From: Polaribacter sp. KT25b
GTDB lineage: Bacteria; Bacteroidota; Bacteroidia; Flavobacteriales; Flavobacteriaceae
Direction of reading: 5' to 3'
Length of the DNA: 64,000 nucleotides
Assembly: GCF_900105145.1 (NCBI RefSeq)
Contig: NZ_LT629752.1
Coordinates: 1-64,000, forward strand
The stretch's first letter is position 1. Each line of letters opens with the position of its first letter. Of this stretch, positions 60,535 to 64,000 are shown in pieces. Under the pieces are notes generated by a model. That model had not been told where the DNA came from and did no database searches. It saw nothing but the letters and a program-made list of their open reading frames with translations. Made by a program: the position numbers and the translations under genes.

Positions 60535-62079
60535 ATGAGTTTTAAAAGTATTATTTTTAAATGTTTCTTCTTGTCTGCATTTGTACTATCAAGTTGTAAG
60601 TCGGAGCAAAAAGAGAGTAAATCTAGTAATTCAGATAAAAAACCAAATATTGTTGTTATTTATTTAGACGATTTAGGCTACGGAGATTTAAGTGCTTACG
60701 GAGCCACAGAATTACAAACGCCAAATATAGATGCCTTGGCAAATGGCGGAATTAAATTTACAAATGGGTATGCTTCTTCGGCAACATGTACACCAAGTAG
60801 ATATGCATTGTTAACAGGTGTGTATCCTTGGAGAAATAAAAAAGCAAGAATTTTAGCAGGTTCTGCTCCTTTAATTATTGATGTAGCGCAACAAACTTTA
60901 CCAAAAGTGTTAAAGAAACAAGGCTATCAAACGGCAATTGTTGGTAAATGGCATTTAGGTTTAGGATCTGGGAATGTGAATTGGAACGGAAAAATAACTC
61001 CAGGACCTAATGAAGTAGGTTTCGATTCTTCTTATATTATGGCAGCTACGCAAGATAGAGTTCCTACAGTTTATATAGATAACGGACATGTAGTAGGTTT
61101 GGATAAAAATGATCCTATTGAAGTAAATTATAAAAAGAATTTTGAAGGAGAACCAACAGCCAAATCAAACCCAGAATTGACAACGATGAAATGGCATCAC
61201 GGACATAATAATAGCATTGTAAACGGAATTCCTAGAATTGGGTATATGAAAGGTGGTGAGTCTGCAAAATGGACAGATATTGATATGGCAGATCATTTTT
61301 TAGGAAAAGCGCAAGAGTATGTAAGATCACATAAAGAGCAACCTTTCTTTTTGTATTACGCTATGCAGCAACCACACGTGCCAAGAACTCCGCATCCTCG
61401 TTTTGTAGGTAAATCTGGAATGGGACCAAGAGGAGATGTAATTTTAGAAGCAGATTGGGTAGTTGGTGAATTTATAAACACTTTAAAAGAAGAAGGGCTT
61501 TTAGAAAATACGTTAATTGTTTTTTCTAGTGATAATGGCCCTGTTTTAAATGATGGTTATTATGATGATGCAGTAGAGAAATTAGGAAAACACGATCCGA
61601 AAGGAGGTTTAAGAGGTGGTAAATACAGTTTGTTAGAAGCAGGTACAAGAGTGCCTTTTATTACCTATTGGAAAGGAACTATTAAACCGGCGGTTTCTGA
61701 TGCCATTGTTTGTCAGATGGACTTATTAGCATCTTTGGCAAACTTAACAGGAACGTCTGAAGAAACGACAGATAGTAAAGATATTTTAAATGCTTTTTTA
61801 GGTGATGCTGGTAAAGGTAGAGATCATTTGTTAATTGAAGCAAATTCTAAAACGGCTTTAAGAAGTGGAGACTGGTTAATGATTCCGTCATACAAAGGAA
61901 AGCAATTTAATAAAAAAGTAAATACAGATTTAGGTGTTTTACCAAAAATTCAATTGTATAATTTAAAAGAAGATATTGGGCAACAAAAGGATTTAGCGGC
62001 AACTAATCCCGAAAAATTAGCAGAAATGATTCAAGTTTATGAATCTTTAAGAGGAGAAAAAATAAAAGAAATAAAATAG
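60535..62079 (+). CDS. Type I sulfatase (S1), lipoprotein
   Basis: 514 residues, lipoprotein signal F-V-L-S-S-C. I-Y-L-D-D-L-G-Y-G is the first metal site and C-T-P-S-R-Y at Cys85 the maturation motif. V-Y-P-W-R-N-K-K-A-R-I-L-A-G, V-G-K-W-H-L-G-L-G, Q-Q-P-H-V-P-R-T and S-S-D-N-G-P-V follow. The T-P-S-R-Y-A-L-L-T-G-x-Y-P-W-R form is a distinct S1 subgroup often seen in marine polysaccharide loci. It stands alone between two gaps and is closed by a terminator. Confidence 0.95.
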   Translation: MSFKSIIFKCFFLSAFVLSSCKSEQKESKSSNSDKKPNIVVIYLDDLGYGDLSAYGATELQTPNIDALANGGIKFTNGYASSATCTPSRYALLTGVYPWRNKKARILAGSAPLIIDVAQQTLPKVLKKQGYQTAIVGKWHLGLGSGNVNWNGKITPGPNEVGFDSSYIMAATQDRVPTVYIDNGHVVGLDKNDPIEVNYKKNFEGEPTAKSNPELTTMKWHHGHNNSIVNGIPRIGYMKGGESAKWTDIDMADHFLGKAQEYVRSHKEQPFFLYYAMQQPHVPRTPHPRFVGKSGMGPRGDVILEADWVVGEFINTLKEEGLLENTLIVFSSDNGPVLNDGYYDDAVEKLGKHDPKGGLRGGKYSLLEAGTRVPFITYWKGTIKPAVSDAIVCQMDLLASLANLTGTSEETTDSKDILNAFLGDAGKGRDHLLIEANSKTALRSGDWLMIPSYKGKQFNKKVNTDLGVLPKIQLYNLKEDIGQQKDLAATNPEKLAEMIQVYESLRGEKIKEIK

Positions 62080-62106
62080 ATTATACTTCATTAATTGTTA
62101 TTATAA

Positions 62107-62142
62107 AAAACCATCCATAAGGCTTCCCTATCGGATGGTTTT
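62107..62142 (+). terminator. Rho-independent terminator after sulfatase
   Basis: AAAACCATCC and GGATGGTTTT form a 10-bp outer stem; the inner bases (ATAAGG/CCCTAT) extend it with a mismatch. T-rich tail. Confidence 0.8.
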
Positions 62143-62528
62143 ATGTTTGAAATTAATCGATATTAATTTTATGGTCGTAGCTATATTTTCCATTTCTGTT
62201 CGAGAGTAGTCGAGAGCTAATGGTTTTCTATAGTAGGTTTCGAATGTGCTCAATCAAATATTTCGTTTTAAACATCAAAAGTAGAAGAAGTTTCTCATTC
62301 TCAGTTTATGTGAATGCCGATAAAATTGATACAAAATATTTAGAAAGTTTATGAGATTTCTCTTAAAAATGGAAATAACAAAACGGAATGTATCTAAAAT
62401 TGTAGGGTAATTTTTTTGGTTCTTAATCTGATAAAATACTGAAATAATTTCACCATGACAGAGTTTCATCAGATATATAGTTTATGTTTTCTATGCTATT
62501 ATGTGGATTGGGTGTGGTTTTTAAGAAT
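62143..62528. other. Gap with no recognised gene
   Basis: About 390 bp between the end of the polysaccharide region and lutC. I see no coding body, RNA gene or repeat. Short open frames on both strands lack start context and family resemblance. It may hold the boundary of the polysaccharide island. Confidence 0.5.
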
Positions 62529-63113
62529 TTACTCTTTCAAAAACACTGTTAAACTTAAAGCTCCGTGTGCACCAATAACAAGCGATTGTTCAATATCTGC
62601 CGTTTTAGAAGGGCCAGCAATAAAAACACCAAAACCAAAATTGTTTAGTTGATCATAAGCTTGATGCATGTAAGGCACAATGTTTTTTGCTGATAAAACT
62701 AAAACTAAATGCTGTGCAATAAAAGGTAGTACACGAACAGGGATTTCATCATCAGACATCCAAATAGCACCATTTTCTGCAACTGCTAATTTACTTTCTA
62801 AAATTAAAAGGTCTAAATTTTCTAAATCATGAGGTTTTTGAAGTGAAGCTAAATCAATGGTATTAAAAGATTGTGAATTTTCTAAAGAAGAAAATTTCAC
62901 TTTTGTATCCGGAAATATTTTTTCAATTTGAAGCATAATATCTTCATTAGAATTTGCATTCAACACATTACCACCAACAACTTCTACTTTTTTTGTAAAC
63001 TCTTTTAAGAGATCTAAATCTTCATGAAAAAGAGCGCTATTTATATTAGGCAAAGATAGAAGACTTGGTTTGTTTGCTTTAATTCTATCTAATATTTGAT
63101 TTCTACTTCCCAT
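62529..63113 (-). CDS. lutC: Lactate utilisation protein C (LUD domain)
   Basis: 194 residues, cytoplasmic. I-L-D-R-I-K-A-N at the start, A-V-A-E-N-G-A-I-W in the middle and the end A-G-P-S-K-T-A-D-I-E-Q-S-L-V-I-G-A-H-G-A form the LUD-domain signature of LutC/YkgG. With LutA and LutB it forms the iron-sulfur L-lactate dehydrogenase complex that oxidises lactate to pyruvate. It starts 3 bp after lutB, so the two are one operon. It is unrelated in function to the polysaccharide genes. Confidence 0.93.
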   Translation of the reverse strand: MGSRNQILDRIKANKPSLLSLPNINSALFHEDLDLLKEFTKKVEVVGGNVLNANSNEDIMLQIEKIFPDTKVKFSSLENSQSFNTIDLASLQKPHDLENLDLLILESKLAVAENGAIWMSDDEIPVRVLPFIAQHLVLVLSAKNIVPYMHQAYDQLNNFGFGVFIAGPSKTADIEQSLVIGAHGALSLTVFLKE

Positions 63114-63116
63114 AAT

Positions 63117-64000
63117 TTAATTTTTTTTCTCGTTTTCTCTTTCTTTAAACCACTGATCAAAACTTTGTTTTGGTCCTAAAGGTAGATCTCTTGCTTTACC
63201 CCAGGCATTCGGTTTTGAGTTGATAACTGATTTTGGTAAATTTCTTAAAGACCAACGTGCCACTTTTCCTACAATCTCAAATTGTTTTGGTTTTGCAAAA
63301 ATTGTACCCATAGCTTTCATTGCTTGTTTTTTTACAAAAGGCTGAGGGGTTTCTTTGGTAATTATTTGTCGCCATTTGTATAGTTGAGAATGAATATCAA
63401 TTTTTACAGGACAAACATCAGAACAAGAACCACATAATGTAGATGCAAATGGTAAAGTGCTGTATTCTTTTAAATCTTTTCCGGGAGATAAAATAGAACC
63501 AATTGGTCCAGGAATTGTAGCATCGTAACTATGGCCACCACTTCTCCTGTAAATAGGACATGTGTTCATACAAGCGCCACAACGAATACAGTGTAAAGAA
63601 GCTCTAAAGTCAGGTCTGCTTAATTGTTCAGAACGCCCATTATCAACAATAACAATGTGCATTTTTGTTCCCTTTTGAGGTTTTTTAAAGTGTGATGAAT
63701 AGGTGGTAACTGGTTGCCCGGTTGCAGATCTTGCTAATAATCTTAAAAATACACCTAAATGTTCTTGTTTTGGAATGATTTTTTCAACTCCCATAGAAGC
63801 AATATGAACAGGTGCCAAATGTGCCCCCATATCTGCATTACCTTCATTAGTACAAACTACAAAACCACCAGTTTCTGCAACTGCAAAATTTACACCTGTA
63901 AGCGCTGCATCTGCAGCAATAAATTTTTCTCGAAGATGTTTTCTTGCTTCACTCGTTAAATATTGCGGATCTCCATCACAAGGTTTCGTTCCTAGATGTT
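63117..64000 (-). CDS. lutB: Lactate utilisation iron-sulfur protein B, 5' end beyond window
   Basis: The minus-strand frame stays open to base 64000, so the N-terminal part is outside; about 294 residues are visible. P-C-D-G-D-P-Q-Y-L-T and A-E-T-G-G-F-V-V-C-T-N-E-G-N-A-D belong to the LUD part. Two 4Fe-4S motifs follow: C-I-R-C-G-A-C-M-N-T-C-P and C-G-S-C-S-D-V-C-P. These mark LutB/YkgF, the central subunit of the cytoplasmic lactate oxidation complex. lutA would be expected upstream, outside the window. Confidence 0.95.
   Translation of the reverse strand, partial: HLGTKPCDGDPQYLTSEARKHLREKFIAADAALTGVNFAVAETGGFVVCTNEGNADMGAHLAPVHIASMGVEKIIPKQEHLGVFLRLLARSATGQPVTTYSSHFKKPQKGTKMHIVIVDNGRSEQLSRPDFRASLHCIRCGACMNTCPIYRRSGGHSYDATIPGPIGSILSPGKDLKEYSTLPFASTLCGSCSDVCPVKIDIHSQLYKWRQIITKETPQPFVKKQAMKAMGTIFAKPKQFEIVGKVARWSLRNLPKSVINSKPNAWGKARDLPLGPKQSFDQWFKERENEKKN

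Noticed and set aside
62275..62469. A 64-codon minus-strand open frame in the gap before lutC
   Set aside because: No start context, no signal and no family resemblance; expected by chance in AT-rich DNA.
1..64000. CRISPR arrays, tRNA/rRNA genes, insertion sequences or integrases
   Set aside because: No regularly spaced repeats, tRNA-like cloverleafs, transposase or integrase motifs were seen, so gene movement here must be inferred only from relics and composition.

Overview
The window looks like a 64 kb piece of an AT-rich marine Bacteroidota (Flavobacteriia-type) chromosome. The evidence is low GC, A-rich sequence before start codons instead of strong Shine-Dalgarno sites, TAnnTTTG-type promoter boxes, many short Bacteroidota lipoprotein signals, and two secreted proteins ending in type IX secretion (Por) sorting domains. 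I cannot name the genus from sequence alone.

From 1 to about 62,100 it is one very large polysaccharide-degradation region. It holds seven type I sulfatases, two GH29 and two GH95 enzymes (families of mostly alpha-L-fucosidases), two GH117-like five-bladed propellers, GH97, GH116, GH30, two GH43 enzymes, two GH36/Sip1-like enzymes, a possible GH141-type beta-helix protein, three further propeller enzymes of one family, two sialate-O-acetylesterase-type esterases, a CE1-like esterase and a double-esterase fusion. Much sulfatase plus fucosidase plus deacetylase suggests a sulfated, acetylated, fucose-rich glycan such as fucoidan. That substrate is inferred, not shown. No SusC/SusD pair and no hybrid two-component or other regulator lies in the window, so uptake and control genes must be elsewhere.

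Layout: unit 1 (<1-10275, +) GH97, sulfatase, beta-helix/PDZ, GH117, secreted FAD oxidoreductase, FMN-type protein, GH43. Unit 2 (10531-15830, +) two sulfatases and GH29, closed by a strong hairpin. A lone type II NADH dehydrogenase (15936-17243, -). Unit 3 (17756-43128, +) a 15-gene run of glycosidases and esterases. Unit 4 (43914-49414, +) sulfatase, ThuA-like protein, GH95, terminator. Unit 5 (49610-52442, +) an unassigned large lipoprotein and a propeller enzyme. Two minus-strand T9SS cargo genes (53043-55523). Unit 6 (55965-60320, +) two sulfatases and GH30. Unit 7 (60535-62079, +) one sulfatase. The right edge carries lutC and the 3' part of lutB on the minus strand, an ordinary lactate-utilisation locus outside the polysaccharide region.

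Two things stand out. First, the gaps hold at least eight decayed gene pieces, several clearly related to intact genes in the window, so the locus has grown and shrunk by duplication and deletion. Second, the long gaps before the sulfatase-led units and T9SS genes carry recurring sequence elements: a 13-mer present three times, a 33-bp inverted-repeat element present twice, and a spaced TTACCC...ACCCC element present twice. These look like one regulon's operators. A third lead is an exported FAD oxidoreductase overlapping a gene whose product carries a DAISGAT flavinylation-type motif, which suggests an extracytoplasmic flavin redox step tied to glycan breakdown.
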